A stretch of DNA of 60,591 nt from Acidimicrobiaceae bacterium (GCA_947456245.1 CANGPS010000010.1:1-60591), one strand, 5' to 3'. Positions 49,427-59,511 are shown, numbered from the stretch's first letter. Notes: generated by a model not told the origin, from the sequence alone. Numbers and translations are program-made.

Positions 49427-51217
49427 TCAGGCCGGGTCGCCAGATCGGCGCAGGCGGACCCCGGTGAAGTCGGGGGCCTCGCGCCAGCGCTCGAGGTAGC
49501 CCACGTAGTCGAGCAGGCTGCCCGTGTAGGTCAGGTTGCGCGCGGCGCGCTGGTCGATGGCCTGCTGCTCGGAGTTGTAGAAGCTCGGCGTGCAGGCCTG
49601 GAAGTACCTCGCACCTCGGAAGCCCACCTTGTGGAGCACCGAGAGCCACTCGTCCTCGGCGACCGGCTCAGCCTCGATGACGTCGATCCCCTGCTCGATG
49701 CAGGCCTCCATGATGGCGGCCACGTGCTTGGCCGACTCCGACAGCAGGTGCGAGAAGTTCGTGCCGAACCCTCCCTGGACCAGGCTGATGAGCAGCATGT
49801 TGGGGAACCCGCTGGCGAGCACCCCGTGGAGGGTGTGCGCACCCTGCGCCCATCGCTCCGAGAGGGCCACGCCATCGACGCCCGTGGGGTCGAAGCCGAG
49901 CCGCTGGTGAAGATCGGTGGTGACCTCGAAGCCCGAGGCGTAGATAATCAGGTCCACCGGGTACTCGACCCCGTCGACGACCAGCCCGGCTGGGGTGATC
50001 CGGTCCACGCCCCGGCCCTCGGTGTCCACGAGGTGGACGTTTGGCCGGTTGAAGGCCGGGAGGTAGTCGTCGTGGAAGCAGACCCGCTTGCAGTGCTTGC
50101 CCCAGTAGGGCTTCAGTCGCGCGGCGGTGTCGGGGTCCTCGACGATCTCGTCGACGCGGCGACGGATCCCCTCCATCGCCTCGAAGTCGATGCGCTCGAG
50201 CTCGGCGACCTCCTCCTCCGTGTCGCCGCCGAGCTGGGTGTCGACCCACATCAGCTCGGTCCAGCCGTCGGACACCAGGTCGACCTCGGGCTGGCTGCCG
50301 GTGACCGCCTGGGTGAAGTTGATGATGCGCTCCCGCTGCCAGCCGGGCTTGAGGCTGGCGAACCACTCGGGGTCGGTGGGCTGCTGGTTGCGGACGCCCA
50401 CGGCGCCCGGGGTGCGCTGGAAGACGAAGAGCTCCTTGGCCGCACGCGCCACCTGGGGGACCACCTGGACGGCCGTCGCACCGGTGCCGATGATGGCCAC
50501 GCGCTTGTCGGCGAGCTTGTCCATGGGCTCGGTGGGGCCGCCTCCCGTGTAGTCGTAGTCCCAGCGGCTCGTGTGGAAGGCCTTGCCCTCGAAGTCCTCG
50601 ATCCCGGGGATCCCGGGCAGCTTGGCCTTGTGCAGGATGCCACCGGCGAGGACCAGGAACTTCGCCGAGATCTGATCGTCGCGACTCGTGCTGACCGTCC
50701 AGCGCATCGCCTCCTCGTCCCAGGCGGCGTCGGTCACGTCGGTCTGGAACAGCGCCTTGGGGTAGAGGTCGAAGGTCCGGGCCAGCAACTTCGAGTACTC
50801 GAAGATCTCCGGCGCGCTGGCGTAGTGCTCGGAGGGCATGAAGCCGATCTCCTCGAGCAGCGGGAGGTAGACGAAGGACTCGACGTCGCACATGCAGCCG
50901 GGGTAGCGGTTCCAGTACCAGGTGCCGCCGAAGTCCCCGGCCTTCTCGATGATCCGGACGTCGGTGATGCCATGGCGACCGAGGTCGATGGCGGTGAGCA
51001 TGCCGGCGAACCCGCCACCGACGATCACGGCCGTGACCTCCTCGACCACGGGTGCCCGGGTGAATCCAGGCTCGACAAAGGGGTCTCGGTCGAGTTCCTC
51101 GCTCAGCTCGCTCCACTGGGCCATGCCGTCAGAGCGCAGTCGCTTGCGCTGCTCGATCTCGTAGCGCTGGCGGAGCTCCTCGATCGAGAGCCCTGCACCT
51201 GCATCGTTCGCAGCCAT
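49427..51217 (-). CDS. Baeyer-Villiger-type flavin monooxygenase
   Basis: 596 residues from the ATG at 51217, with GGAGGAGGG 8 bases upstream; a longer open frame is not needed. FAD motif VIVGGGFAGMLTAID, GGTWYWNRYPGCMCDVES, the BVMO fingerprint FEGKAFHTSRWD (FxGxxxHxxxW), and the NADPH motif VAIIGTGATAVQ. Such enzymes insert oxygen into ketones, for example cyclohexanone or steroid ketones. It is adjacent to the ring-degradation operon on the far side of TetR, suggesting related catabolism of a cyclic compound. Confidence 0.92.
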   Translation of the reverse strand: MAANDAGAGLSIEELRQRYEIEQRKRLRSDGMAQWSELSEELDRDPFVEPGFTRAPVVEEVTAVIVGGGFAGMLTAIDLGRHGITDVRIIEKAGDFGGTWYWNRYPGCMCDVESFVYLPLLEEIGFMPSEHYASAPEIFEYSKLLARTFDLYPKALFQTDVTDAAWDEEAMRWTVSTSRDDQISAKFLVLAGGILHKAKLPGIPGIEDFEGKAFHTSRWDYDYTGGGPTEPMDKLADKRVAIIGTGATAVQVVPQVARAAKELFVFQRTPGAVGVRNQQPTDPEWFASLKPGWQRERIINFTQAVTGSQPEVDLVSDGWTELMWVDTQLGGDTEEEVAELERIDFEAMEGIRRRVDEIVEDPDTAARLKPYWGKHCKRVCFHDDYLPAFNRPNVHLVDTEGRGVDRITPAGLVVDGVEYPVDLIIYASGFEVTTDLHQRLGFDPTGVDGVALSERWAQGAHTLHGVLASGFPNMLLISLVQGGFGTNFSHLLSESAKHVAAIMEACIEQGIDVIEAEPVAEDEWLSVLHKVGFRGARYFQACTPSFYNSEQQAIDQRAARNLTYTGSLLDYVGYLERWREAPDFTGVRLRRSGDPA

Positions 51218-51344
51218 GAACGCCACCCTCCTCCGCGACGTCGGCGCGGATCCGCACACTGGACCAGATGGGATCTTGGCACGCGTAGGGAAGCACCGGG
51301 AATCCCCGTGGGCTCGATGAGGTTGTCCCGATGCCCTGCGGACC

Positions 51345-52232
51345 TCACCTGGCAGGGCGCCTCGGTGGTGGTGCCTGCGCCCGGGCCAGCCGGCTCTCGA
51401 CCGTGCCGAACCTCCCGTCATCCTCGACCCAGGACGCACGGGCCACCTCGAGCTCGTGGGCATCGCGCCCCACGAAGTTCCACCACATCGCGAGGCGCTC
51501 ACCGAACGGCACCCCGCCGAGCAGCATCGCCCGGGCCGGAACCACCGCATCGAGGCGCAGCTCGTCTCGGCCGATCGGGAGCACCCCGAGCTGTCCGGGC
51601 GCCACGTGCTCCCCGTCGAGCTCAAGGGCTCCATCGAGGACGATGAGGCCGTGCTCGAAGGTGGGATCGAGGCCGAGGCTGCTCGCCGAGCGGACGGTCA
51701 GCTCGAGGCCGACCACGGGCGTGGCCACCGCAGCCGGACTGCACTGCCCGTCGAAGGCGCCCACGAGGACGGTGGCTGAGCCCCCGTCGAGGTCCACGAC
51801 CGGGAGATCAGCGTGATGCTGGAAGTCGGCCGGGCCATGACGGGTCTCCTCGGGTTGGGCCAGCCACAGCTGGATGCCCTCGAGGGTGCCGTCGAAGCCG
51901 CCGGCGGCCTCCTCGGCGTGGGACACGCCATGGCCGGCCGTCATGAGGTTCAGCTCGCCAGCGCGCAGCACCTGCGCCGACCCGAGGCTGTCGCGATGCA
52001 GCAGGGCGCCCTGGGTCAGCCAGGTCACCGTCTGGATACCCATGTGCGGATGCGGGCCGACGTCCGCCCCCTGGGCGCCCGACACCGCGATCGGACCGAG
52101 GTGGTCGGCGAAGCACCACGCCCCGATCGATCGACGTCGTGGCCTCGGCAGCGCCCGGTGCACGGTCATCGCTCCGACCTTCGACTGACGGCTCGGGATG
52201 ATCTCGAGCCGTCCCCCACCCTGATCGTCCAC
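51345..52232 (-). CDS. Pirin-family bicupin protein
   Basis: 295 residues. [42 protein letters not shown] is the N-terminal pirin cupin with its Fe-binding HPH and further His/Glu (HAEEAAGG). The C-terminal cupin is weaker. Pirins include quercetinases and redox-sensing co-regulators. The GTG at 52232 is chosen since on its strand TAGGGT stands 7 bases upstream (leaderless); the GTG at 52274 gives 14 more residues. It is divergent from glnN. Confidence 0.87.
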   Translation of the reverse strand: MDDQGGGRLEIIPSRQSKVGAMTVHRALPRPRRRSIGAWCFADHLGPIAVSGAQGADVGPHPHMGIQTVTWLTQGALLHRDSLGSAQVLRAGELNLMTAGHGVSHAEEAAGGFDGTLEGIQLWLAQPEETRHGPADFQHHADLPVVDLDGGSATVLVGAFDGQCSPAAVATPVVGLELTVRSASSLGLDPTFEHGLIVLDGALELDGEHVAPGQLGVLPIGRDELRLDAVVPARAMLLGGVPFGERLAMWWNFVGRDAHELEVARASWVEDDGRFGTVESRLARAQAPPPRRPAR

Positions 52233-52276
52233 GGCGCCGACCCTACCGATCTCGGTCGTACCCACCGTGGTCACCT

Positions 52277-52309
52277 GCTCACACGCCGTTCACACTCGGG
52301 CAACAGCCC
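52277..52309 (+). promoter_or_regulatory. Three 11-base repeat units upstream of GSIII (PhoP/GlnR-type)
   Basis: GCTCACACGCC, GTTCACACTCG and GGCAACAGCCC lie end to end (52277-52287, 52288-52298, 52299-52309). The AC steps at 52281, 52292 and 52303 are 11 bases apart. It lies just upstream of the -10 TAGGGT (52326-52331) of glnN. Confidence 0.5.
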
Positions 52310-52325
52310 CGACATGCTGCCTCCG

Positions 52326-52331
52326 TAGGGT
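52326..52331 (+). promoter_or_regulatory. -10 box of the glnN promoter
   Basis: TAGGGT, about 53 bases before the glnN ATG, giving a short leader with a normal ribosome site (GAGGAG). Confidence 0.4.
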
Positions 52332-52383
52332 CGGAGGTGGTGGCGAGCGCGTCGTCAACCGGACGGCAGGCGAGGAGTTCGAG

Positions 52384-54561
52384 ATGGCAGGGAACACAGT
52401 GCGGCTGAGCGCGATCGAGGCGGTGCGGGCGGCGGTGCGGCCCGATCCGGTCGTCGCTGCGGAGACGTCGGTGGTCGACACCTTCGGCTCCCACGTCTTC
52501 AGCCGGGCGGTCATGCGCCAACGGCTCCCGACGCAGGTCTTCACCTCCCTCGTGGCCACCCTCGACGAGGGGGCGCCACTCGACCCGAAGATCGCCGACA
52601 TCGTGGCCGTGGTGATGAAGGACTGGGCCCTCGAGCACGGCGCCTCGCACTATGCCCACGTCTTCTACCCCCTGACCCACCTCAGCGCCGAGAAGCACGA
52701 CAGCTTCTTCGAGCCGTCCGGGGACGGCAGCACCATCGCCGAGTTCTCGGGCAAGGCCCTCATCCAGGGCGAGCCCGACGCGTCGAGCTTCCCCAACGGG
52801 GGACTGCGCGCCACCTTCGAGGCGCGCGGCTACACCGGCTGGGACGCGACAAGCCCGGCCTACCTCCTCGAGAGCTCCAACGGCACGACCCTGTGCATCC
52901 CGACCGTGTTCGTCTCGATGACCGGCGAGGCCCTCGACTCGAAGACCCCACTCCTGCGCTCCCAGCAGGCCATGGCCCGCCAGGCCGACAGGGTCCTCCG
53001 GCTCTTCGGGCACGAGGACCCCGCTGCCGTCGTGTCCTTCGCCGGGGCCGAGCAGGAGTACTTCCTCATCGACCGAGCCTTCTTCCTCGCCCGACCCGAC
53101 CTCATCAGCGCCGGTCGGACCCTCGTCGGTGCCAGGCCGCCCAAGGGCCAGGAGTTCGACGACCACTACTTCGGCGCCATCCCCGAGCGGGTCCTGGCCT
53201 TCATGATGGAGTGCGAGCACGAGCTGTTCACGCTCGGCATCCCCGCCAAGACCCGGCACAACGAGGTGGCGCCGGGTCAGTTCGAGATCGCCCCGGTCTT
53301 CGAGCGCTCCAACGTGGCGGCCGACCACCAGCAGCTCCTGATGACCATCTTCAAGCAGGTGGCGCGCAAGCACGGCATGGAGTGCCTGTTCCACGAGAAG
53401 CCCTTCGCCGGCATCAACGGCTCGGGCAAGCACGTCAACTTCTCGATCGGAAACGCAACCCAGGGCAATCTGCTCTCTCCGGGGGACACGCCCCACGACA
53501 ACGCCCAGTTCCTGGTCTTCTGTGCCGCCGTGATCCGGGCGGTGCACCGCTACGGCGGCCTGCTCCGGGTCTCGGTGGCCTCGGCGACCAACGACCACCG
53601 CCTCGGGGCCAACGAGGCGCCCCCGGCCATCATCTCGATCTTCCTCGGCGACCAGCTCACCGACGTGTTCGCGCAGATCGCCGCCGGTGGGGCGACGTCC
53701 TCGAAGGAGCGAGGCACGATCCAGATCGGCGTGGACACCCTCCCGGTGCTGCCCACCGACCCCGGCGACCGCAACCGAACCAGCCCCTTCGCCTTCACCG
53801 GCAACCGCTTCGAGTTCCGTGCACCCGGGTCGCTGCAGTCCATCGCCGGGCCCATGACGATGATCAACGCGATCCTCGCCGACTCGCTCGACGCCATCGC
53901 CACCAGGATCGAGGGGCTCCTCGCCAAGGGCTCGGCCTTCAACGACGCGGTCCAGACCGTGCTGGCCGAGGTGATCAGAGATCACGAGGCGGTCATCTTC
54001 AACGGCGACGGCTACGCCGACGCCTGGCAGGAGGAGGCAGCCGAGCGAGGCCTGCCCAACCTGAAGACCACCCCGGACGCCCTCGACCAGCTCATCTCGC
54101 CTGAGGCCATCGACCTCTTCGGTCGCTACGGCATCCTCAGCGAGCCAGAGGCCCACAGCCGCTACGAGATCGCCCTCGAGCAGTACGTGCTCACGATCGA
54201 CGTGGAGGCGGCGGCGGTCCTCAAGATGGCCAGCACGGCCGTGCTCCCGGCCGCCGTGCGCTTCCAGACCGAGCTCGCGTCCAATGCCGCCGCCCTCCGC
54301 AGCGTCGGCCTCGAGGCTGACCTCAGCCTCCTCGAGCAGGTCTCCGCCTGTCTGCGCGACCTCGCCGCCGGCATCGAGGTGCTCACCGTGGCGACGACAT
54401 CCGATGACCACGAGTCAGAGGCGGGCCGGGCCACCCACGCCAGGGACGTGCTGCTGCCCGCCATGGCGGAGATCCGAGCCGCCGCCGACCGCCTCGAGGT
54501 CCTGGTGGCCGACGACCTCTGGCCGCTGCCGACCTACCAAGAGATGCTCTTCGTCCGATAG
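52384..54561 (+). CDS. glnN: Type III glutamine synthetase
   Basis: 725 residues, the GSIII length (GSI is about 440-470). GSIII hallmarks: [17 protein letters not shown] at the N-terminus, [100 protein letters not shown], and a [11 protein letters not shown] end. It forms a dodecamer in other bacteria. The ATG at 52384 is preceded by GAGGAG. The RCK-channel gene starts immediately at the stop codon (TAGATG), so the two are cotranscribed. Confidence 0.95.
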   Translation: MAGNTVRLSAIEAVRAAVRPDPVVAAETSVVDTFGSHVFSRAVMRQRLPTQVFTSLVATLDEGAPLDPKIADIVAVVMKDWALEHGASHYAHVFYPLTHLSAEKHDSFFEPSGDGSTIAEFSGKALIQGEPDASSFPNGGLRATFEARGYTGWDATSPAYLLESSNGTTLCIPTVFVSMTGEALDSKTPLLRSQQAMARQADRVLRLFGHEDPAAVVSFAGAEQEYFLIDRAFFLARPDLISAGRTLVGARPPKGQEFDDHYFGAIPERVLAFMMECEHELFTLGIPAKTRHNEVAPGQFEIAPVFERSNVAADHQQLLMTIFKQVARKHGMECLFHEKPFAGINGSGKHVNFSIGNATQGNLLSPGDTPHDNAQFLVFCAAVIRAVHRYGGLLRVSVASATNDHRLGANEAPPAIISIFLGDQLTDVFAQIAAGGATSSKERGTIQIGVDTLPVLPTDPGDRNRTSPFAFTGNRFEFRAPGSLQSIAGPMTMINAILADSLDAIATRIEGLLAKGSAFNDAVQTVLAEVIRDHEAVIFNGDGYADAWQEEAAERGLPNLKTTPDALDQLISPEAIDLFGRYGILSEPEAHSRYEIALEQYVLTIDVEAAAVLKMASTAVLPAAVRFQTELASNAAALRSVGLEADLSLLEQVSACLRDLAAGIEVLTVATTSDDHESEAGRATHARDVLLPAMAEIRAAADRLEVLVADDLWPLPTYQEMLFVR

Positions 54562-56346
54562 ATGCCCTCCTCTGCCCCGCCACGCCTCGGGCACGTGATC
54601 GTCTGCGGCCTCGAGGGCGTGGGGTTCCGAGTCGTCGAGCAGCTCCACCTCAGCGGGACCGAGGTGGTGGTGATCGACGACGACTCCCACCCCAGCCTGG
54701 CGCGGGCGCTCGAGGGCTGGGGCGTGACCCACCTACGTCGCAGCGCCTTCCTCGGCGACGTGCTCGCGGCGGCGGACCTCGATGGGGCCATCGCCGTGGT
54801 CTGCTCGGAGGCCGACGAGATCCGGACCCTCGAGACGGCGCTGCGCATCCGCGAGCTGCGAGACGACGTGCGCCTCGTCGTCCAGCTCTCCAACCCCTCG
54901 GTGGCCAAGGCGCTCCAGCGAGCGACCCCCGGAGGCAGCGTGCTCGACGTCGCAGCCATCGCCGCGCCCTCCTTCGTCGAGGTCTGCCTGCGGAGCACGT
55001 CGCACGAGATCGACCTCGACGGGACCCGGTTCGAGGTGGCCGAGGCCCTCGTCGAGGCTGCCGGGCCGAGCGGCGCCACGTTCCGGCGGATCTTCGGCGA
55101 CCTCGCCCCGGTGGCGGTGATGCCGATAGGCACCGGCGAGATGATCCAGTGCCCCGGTCGAGACCACCGACTGGCTGACGGCGACCGGGTCGCCGTGCTC
55201 GGGACGCCAGACGAGCTGCGAGCGGCCGGGATCGACCCTGACCTCCGAACGCCGGCACCACGACGAGCCGTCCCCCTGGCCCGGCGGCTCGGCCGACGGC
55301 TGTCGACCCTGTGGGAGGAGGGGAACCGGTCGCTGCTCCTGCTCGTGGTGGCGCTGCTCGGCCTGATGTTGGTCTCGACACTCGTGGTAGCCACCTGGCT
55401 CCGCCCCAACGTCGGCCACGGCCACATCGGACTGCTCTCCGCCGCCTACTTCACCATCGAGACCGTGGCCACCGTGGGCTACGGCGACTTCAGCTTCGCC
55501 CGACAAGGACCGACGATGCTGATCTTCGGGATGGTCCTGATCGTCCTGAGCGTCATCCTGGTCTCGGCGGCCTTCGCCCTGTTCACCAACATCCTGGTCA
55601 CTGGTCGGATCGAGCGGTCGCTCGGCCGGCGCGAGGTCACCGGGATGGCCGGGCACGTCGTGGTGGTCGGCCTGGGTTCGGTCGGCATCGCCGTGGTGCG
55701 AGACCTCGTGGCGCAGGGCTCTCGGGTGGTGGTGGTCGACAACGATCCGGCCAACCGCTACCTCGACCAGGCGAGGTCGCTCGGCGTCCCGGTGATCATC
55801 GCCGATGCCACGCAGTCCGAGACCCATCGCATGGTCCACCTGCGCGATGCCTCCGCCGTGGCCGTCCTCACCAGCGAGGACCTCACGAACATCGATGTGG
55901 GCCTGGCCGTCCGCGAGTCCCTCGGAGCGAGAGCCGACGATCTGCCCATCGCGCTGCGGATCTTCGATCATGACCTCGCCCGGATGATGGGGAGCAGCTT
56001 CGGCTTCGCCCACGTGCGGTCGACCGCCGCCATCGCCGCGCCCTGGTTCGTCGGGGCCGCCCTCGGCCTCGACGTCCTGAGCACCTTCTACGTCGAGCAG
56101 GAGCCCTTCCTCGTCGGACGGGTCCGGGTGGCCCCCGACGGTGGCCTGCGCGGGCTGTCGATGGCGGACCTCTCCGCCCGCGTCCGGGTGTTCGCCCTGC
56201 GCGGAGCCGGCGACGACGGTGAGCTCGAGCACCCGCCGCGACGCGAGACCCGCTTCGCACCGGGCGATGAGGCATTCCTCATCGGCCCGTACGAGGAGCT
56301 CGTGGGCATCCTCCAGCGCGACCGCCGACCACCCGCCAGCCCCTGA
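54562..56346 (+). CDS. RCK-pore-RCK potassium channel protein
   Basis: 594 residues. About 8-130 form a first RCK_N (HVIVCGLEGVGFRVVEQL; VVIDDD), 130-235 an RCK_C, then a two-helix pore (about 255-345) with the K+ filter TVGYGD at 304-309, then a second RCK_N (HVVVVGLGSVGIAVVRDL; VVVVDND) from about 364 and an RCK_C to the end. Two RCK sets on one chain recall the BK/GsuK type, but one precedes the pore. Probably a nucleotide- or ion-gated K+ channel. The direct abutment to glnN suggests a link between nitrogen and K+ as counter-ion to glutamate. Confidence 0.88.
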   Translation: MPSSAPPRLGHVIVCGLEGVGFRVVEQLHLSGTEVVVIDDDSHPSLARALEGWGVTHLRRSAFLGDVLAAADLDGAIAVVCSEADEIRTLETALRIRELRDDVRLVVQLSNPSVAKALQRATPGGSVLDVAAIAAPSFVEVCLRSTSHEIDLDGTRFEVAEALVEAAGPSGATFRRIFGDLAPVAVMPIGTGEMIQCPGRDHRLADGDRVAVLGTPDELRAAGIDPDLRTPAPRRAVPLARRLGRRLSTLWEEGNRSLLLLVVALLGLMLVSTLVVATWLRPNVGHGHIGLLSAAYFTIETVATVGYGDFSFARQGPTMLIFGMVLIVLSVILVSAAFALFTNILVTGRIERSLGRREVTGMAGHVVVVGLGSVGIAVVRDLVAQGSRVVVVDNDPANRYLDQARSLGVPVIIADATQSETHRMVHLRDASAVAVLTSEDLTNIDVGLAVRESLGARADDLPIALRIFDHDLARMMGSSFGFAHVRSTAAIAAPWFVGAALGLDVLSTFYVEQEPFLVGRVRVAPDGGLRGLSMADLSARVRVFALRGAGDDGELEHPPRRETRFAPGDEAFLIGPYEELVGILQRDRRPPASP

Positions 56347-56468
56347 GCCGAGGCCGGGCGTGGCCGCCCATGACAGGCGCTGACCTCGCAGGTTCAGGAG
56401 AGCGGGTGCCCTGAGGACCCGCGGCTCGGACCACTACGATCACGGTCCTGAGCCGCCGAGGGGAGCCC

Positions 56469-58274
56469 ATGGAGACCAGCCACGGCACGCGACGAAGGAA
56501 CCTGCTCCTCGTCCTCGCCGCGCTCGGTGCCGTCGTGGTCGTCCTCGTGGTGGTGGCGCTCGTCCAGCTGCTCGGGGTGCGCTCGTCCCTCGATGGTGCC
56601 AGAGCCTCGATCGCCCGGATCGAGAGCACCAAGAGCGACCTGCTGACGCGATCCGGGCGCACGAGCGCCCGGAGGACGCTCGTGCAGGTCCGATCCGAGG
56701 CTCGCAGCGCCCAACGGACGCTCGAAGGCTCCGCCCCTCTCTCCTGGGTGGGCCACCTTCCCGTGGTCGGCACCCAGTCGGCCGGCCTCGGTCAGCTCGC
56801 CAGCGACCTCGCCAGCACCTCCCAGGCCAGCATCCGACTGCTCGACGACGTCCAGCGGCTCGATGCGAGCAGCCAGGGATCCTCGATCTCGCTGCCAGCC
56901 CTGCGGATGCTGCGCACGGACGTGGCCACGACGGCGAGCACCCTGGCCGGGCTCGATCGATCCGGCTCCGGCCTCCTCTGGCCAGTCTCCGGGGCCCGTC
57001 AGCGCTTCAACGAGAAGGCCCGACAGGCCAGCGCCGACATGCGGCGGGGCGACGAGATCCTCGGCTACGCCATCTCCTTCCTCGGTGGCGATGGGCCACG
57101 TCGCTACCTGCTGGCGGCCGAGAACACCTCAGAGATGCGCGACCAGGGCTCCCCGCTGTCGATCGGGCAGCTGACCACCGTCGACGGGAAGATCGACAGC
57201 GAGGGGACCGCCCCCTACACCGACTACCCCCTCTCCGGTCCGGTGGACGTCCCCATCCCGACGGGGACCCAGAGCGTCTTCGGCATCGACCGGCCGACGC
57301 AGCTGTGGCAGAACGCCAACGTCACCGCCGACTTCCCCTTCAGCGGGAGCGTGCTCCGGGCGATGTACCTCAAGGCGACCGGCACGGCAGACGACGGCGT
57401 CGTCGCCCTCGACGTCCACGCCTTGGCGGGGTTGCTGACGCTCACCGGCCCGGTGACGGTCGCCGGCATCTCCCAGCCGGTGACGGCCCAGAACGTCACC
57501 TACCTGCTGATGCACCAGCTCTACGTGACCTACCCGGCATCACCCGACCAGAGCGAGCGAAAGGTGACCCTGGCGGCCGTCGCCTCCGCCGTGGTCCACC
57601 GGATCTCCGAGGTCCACGTGGATCCGGCCGCCCTGGTCCACGTGCTGAGCAACGAGGTCGCCGGCCGGCACCTCCTGCTCTGGGACGCCACCGCGGCCAA
57701 CGAGGACCTCGTCCGTCGCTATGGCGCCTCCGGTGCCATCGACACCGACCTGCCCGGCCGGACCTTCCACCTCGCGGTGGAGAACGCCACGGCCACCAAG
57801 CTCGACTTCTACCTCCACACGGCGATCCACCAGAACGTGCTGATCGAGCCCGGCGGCACCGCCCGGATCTACACCACCGTGACCGTTCGCAACGACGCCC
57901 CCGCCGGCCAACGGCCCTCCTACCAGCTGGGTCCCGACAACAACGCCTCGCACACCCCCGGCCAGTACGTCGGACCCGCCTACCTCTGGGTTCCCCGGGG
58001 TGCCGAGCAGCAGGGTGCCACGGCAGAGTCCGGCCTCCAGGTCGTCGGCGGCAACGTCGACCTGCTCCCGGGCGAGCGCACCACCCTGCGGTTCTCCACC
58101 ATCATCCCCCACGCCCTCCGCGGGGGATCGCTCGACCTGCGCTGGGTCCCCCAACCCGAGATCCGGCCCCAGCGGCTGTCGATCGACGTGGTGTCGAACG
58201 CCGGCGCGCTCCACGGCCCCCGACACCTCTCGACGCTGCTCCAGCGCACGACCGTCTTCCACTGGGGAAGATAA
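56469..58274 (+). CDS. DUF4012 membrane-anchored extracytoplasmic protein
   Basis: 601 residues. One N-terminal helix (LLLVLAALGAVVVVLVVVALVQLLGV), a coiled helical region (about 40-190) with repeated Ser/Arg, then GARQRFNEKARQASADMRRGDEILGYAISFLGGDGPRRYLLAAENTSEMRDQGSPLSIG, the mark of DUF4012. These proteins are encoded near polysaccharide and cell-wall genes in actinobacteria. The ATG at 56469 is preceded by GAGGGGAG. Function unknown; a role in cell-surface polymer assembly is an inference. Confidence 0.87.
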   Translation: METSHGTRRRNLLLVLAALGAVVVVLVVVALVQLLGVRSSLDGARASIARIESTKSDLLTRSGRTSARRTLVQVRSEARSAQRTLEGSAPLSWVGHLPVVGTQSAGLGQLASDLASTSQASIRLLDDVQRLDASSQGSSISLPALRMLRTDVATTASTLAGLDRSGSGLLWPVSGARQRFNEKARQASADMRRGDEILGYAISFLGGDGPRRYLLAAENTSEMRDQGSPLSIGQLTTVDGKIDSEGTAPYTDYPLSGPVDVPIPTGTQSVFGIDRPTQLWQNANVTADFPFSGSVLRAMYLKATGTADDGVVALDVHALAGLLTLTGPVTVAGISQPVTAQNVTYLLMHQLYVTYPASPDQSERKVTLAAVASAVVHRISEVHVDPAALVHVLSNEVAGRHLLLWDATAANEDLVRRYGASGAIDTDLPGRTFHLAVENATATKLDFYLHTAIHQNVLIEPGGTARIYTTVTVRNDAPAGQRPSYQLGPDNNASHTPGQYVGPAYLWVPRGAEQQGATAESGLQVVGGNVDLLPGERTTLRFSTIIPHALRGGSLDLRWVPQPEIRPQRLSIDVVSNAGALHGPRHLSTLLQRTTVFHWGR

Positions 58275-58340
58275 TCCCGGGGGTGGGTTGCAACTGGGGG
58301 CGATCTAGACAACACTGAAGATAAGTCTGAGGAGATGGTT

Positions 58341-58949
58341 ATGGCACGACGCACGGCAATGACAAAGCTCGCAGCACTCTCCGCGGTGGGCGTGCTCACC
58401 GCAGGACTGGCGCTCCTGGCCCCCCTCGAGGCCGGTGCGGCACAGCCTCGCGCCACCTATCCGCCGAGCACCACCACGACCACGACGGTGCCGGCGACCA
58501 CGACGGTCCCCACCATCCCGGTGCCAGTGGGAAACACCGTGACCTACACCTTCGGCGGCTACCAGCCGAACACCCCGGTCCAGTGCGTCATCAACGGCAC
58601 CCCGTGCGGGACCTTCACGTCCGACCCCAACGGCAACATCACCATCAACGTGGTCAACAACGGTGACGGCACGTACTCGATCAACGGCGGACCCCGCATC
58701 CGGTTCAACACCCAGAACGGTGAGCTCGAGGTGACCGTGGCCGGAACCGGCGCAGACGGCAAGCCCCTGGACCAGAAGGTCATCTTCGTCCTGGCCTCCG
58801 ACGGCACCGTGGTGCCGTCCGGTGACGGCGGGGGCCTGGCCTTCACGGGCGCCCAGATCGCCCTGATGGCCGGTGCTGGCGGCATCCTCGTGGCCGGTGG
58901 CCTCGCCGTGGTCATCGTGGCCCGTCGCCGTCGCTCGTCGAACAGCTGA
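58341..58949 (+). CDS. LAFTG-type sortase-anchored surface protein
   Basis: 202 residues from the ATG at 58341 (GAGGAG six bases upstream; the ATG at 58335 abuts it). Signal peptide ending AGAAQP, a Thr/Pro linker (TTTTTTVPATTTVP), a small domain with two Cys (CVINGTPC), the sorting signal LAFTG at residues 166-170, a hydrophobic helix, and RRRRSSNS. LAxTG is the class E sortase type. No sortase gene is in the window. Confidence 0.88.
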   Translation: MARRTAMTKLAALSAVGVLTAGLALLAPLEAGAAQPRATYPPSTTTTTTVPATTTVPTIPVPVGNTVTYTFGGYQPNTPVQCVINGTPCGTFTSDPNGNITINVVNNGDGTYSINGGPRIRFNTQNGELEVTVAGTGADGKPLDQKVIFVLASDGTVVPSGDGGGLAFTGAQIALMAGAGGILVAGGLAVVIVARRRRSSNS

Positions 58950-58956
58950 GCGTCGA

Positions 58957-58983
58957 CCCGCTGGACCCCAAGGGGCCAGCGGG
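58957..58983 (+). terminator. Hairpin terminator after the LAFTG gene
   Basis: CCCGCTGG (58957-58964) pairs with CCAGCGGG (58976-58983); an inner CCCC/GGGG pair continues the stem after one bulged A. Confidence 0.6.
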
Positions 58984-59430
58984 ATCTGAGCCCTTGACCT
59001 GATCAGGGGCGGGGCCAAGGGCCCTTTACCCGTCATGGCCATTGGCCAGGCTCAGCGGCTCCATTGGACCCCGGCAGCCGATAGCCGACTCCCTCTCCGG
59101 CCACCCGGGTCCGCGCCACCCTCGCCGCCCCAGACGCCCGATCCACGGCCGGCGCCCAGATTTCTTTTCCCATGTCAGCAGTGGTTTCTGGCCCACGGCA
59201 CTCCCCCGCGCCCCATCTCGAGGCGATCTCGCGAGCGTCCTGCTCGGGGCCTCGCAGGCCAAATGGGCGCTCCGCCAGGACGGTGCCACTCCGACGCCCC
59301 GGGTCGCCACGGAGCGTCCTGCGAGCGCCCGGGCGCAGTCCGATCGCGCGGCTGGTCATCCCGTGGGACCGCCACTAGCGAAACAAAGGGGATATGGCTC
59401 TTCCAGAAGGTCGGAGATCCGTGAGGAGAC

Positions 59431-59511
59431 ATGGCCGAGAATAAGGGCAATCTGGGGGATTCGACCAATGGCGTTGTCCGAGATCCCGCCGCGAAGATGC
59501 TCATCTCATAG
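59431..59511 (+). CDS. Doubtful 26-codon ORF with ribosome site
   Basis: ATG at 59431 follows GTGAGGAGAC. It encodes MAENKGNLGDSTNGVV and a short tail and stops at TAG. Codons such as AAT, GTT and CGA are unlike neighbouring genes, so it is foreign or non-coding. Nothing recognised. Confidence 0.2.
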   Translation: MAENKGNLGDSTNGVVRDPAAKMLIS

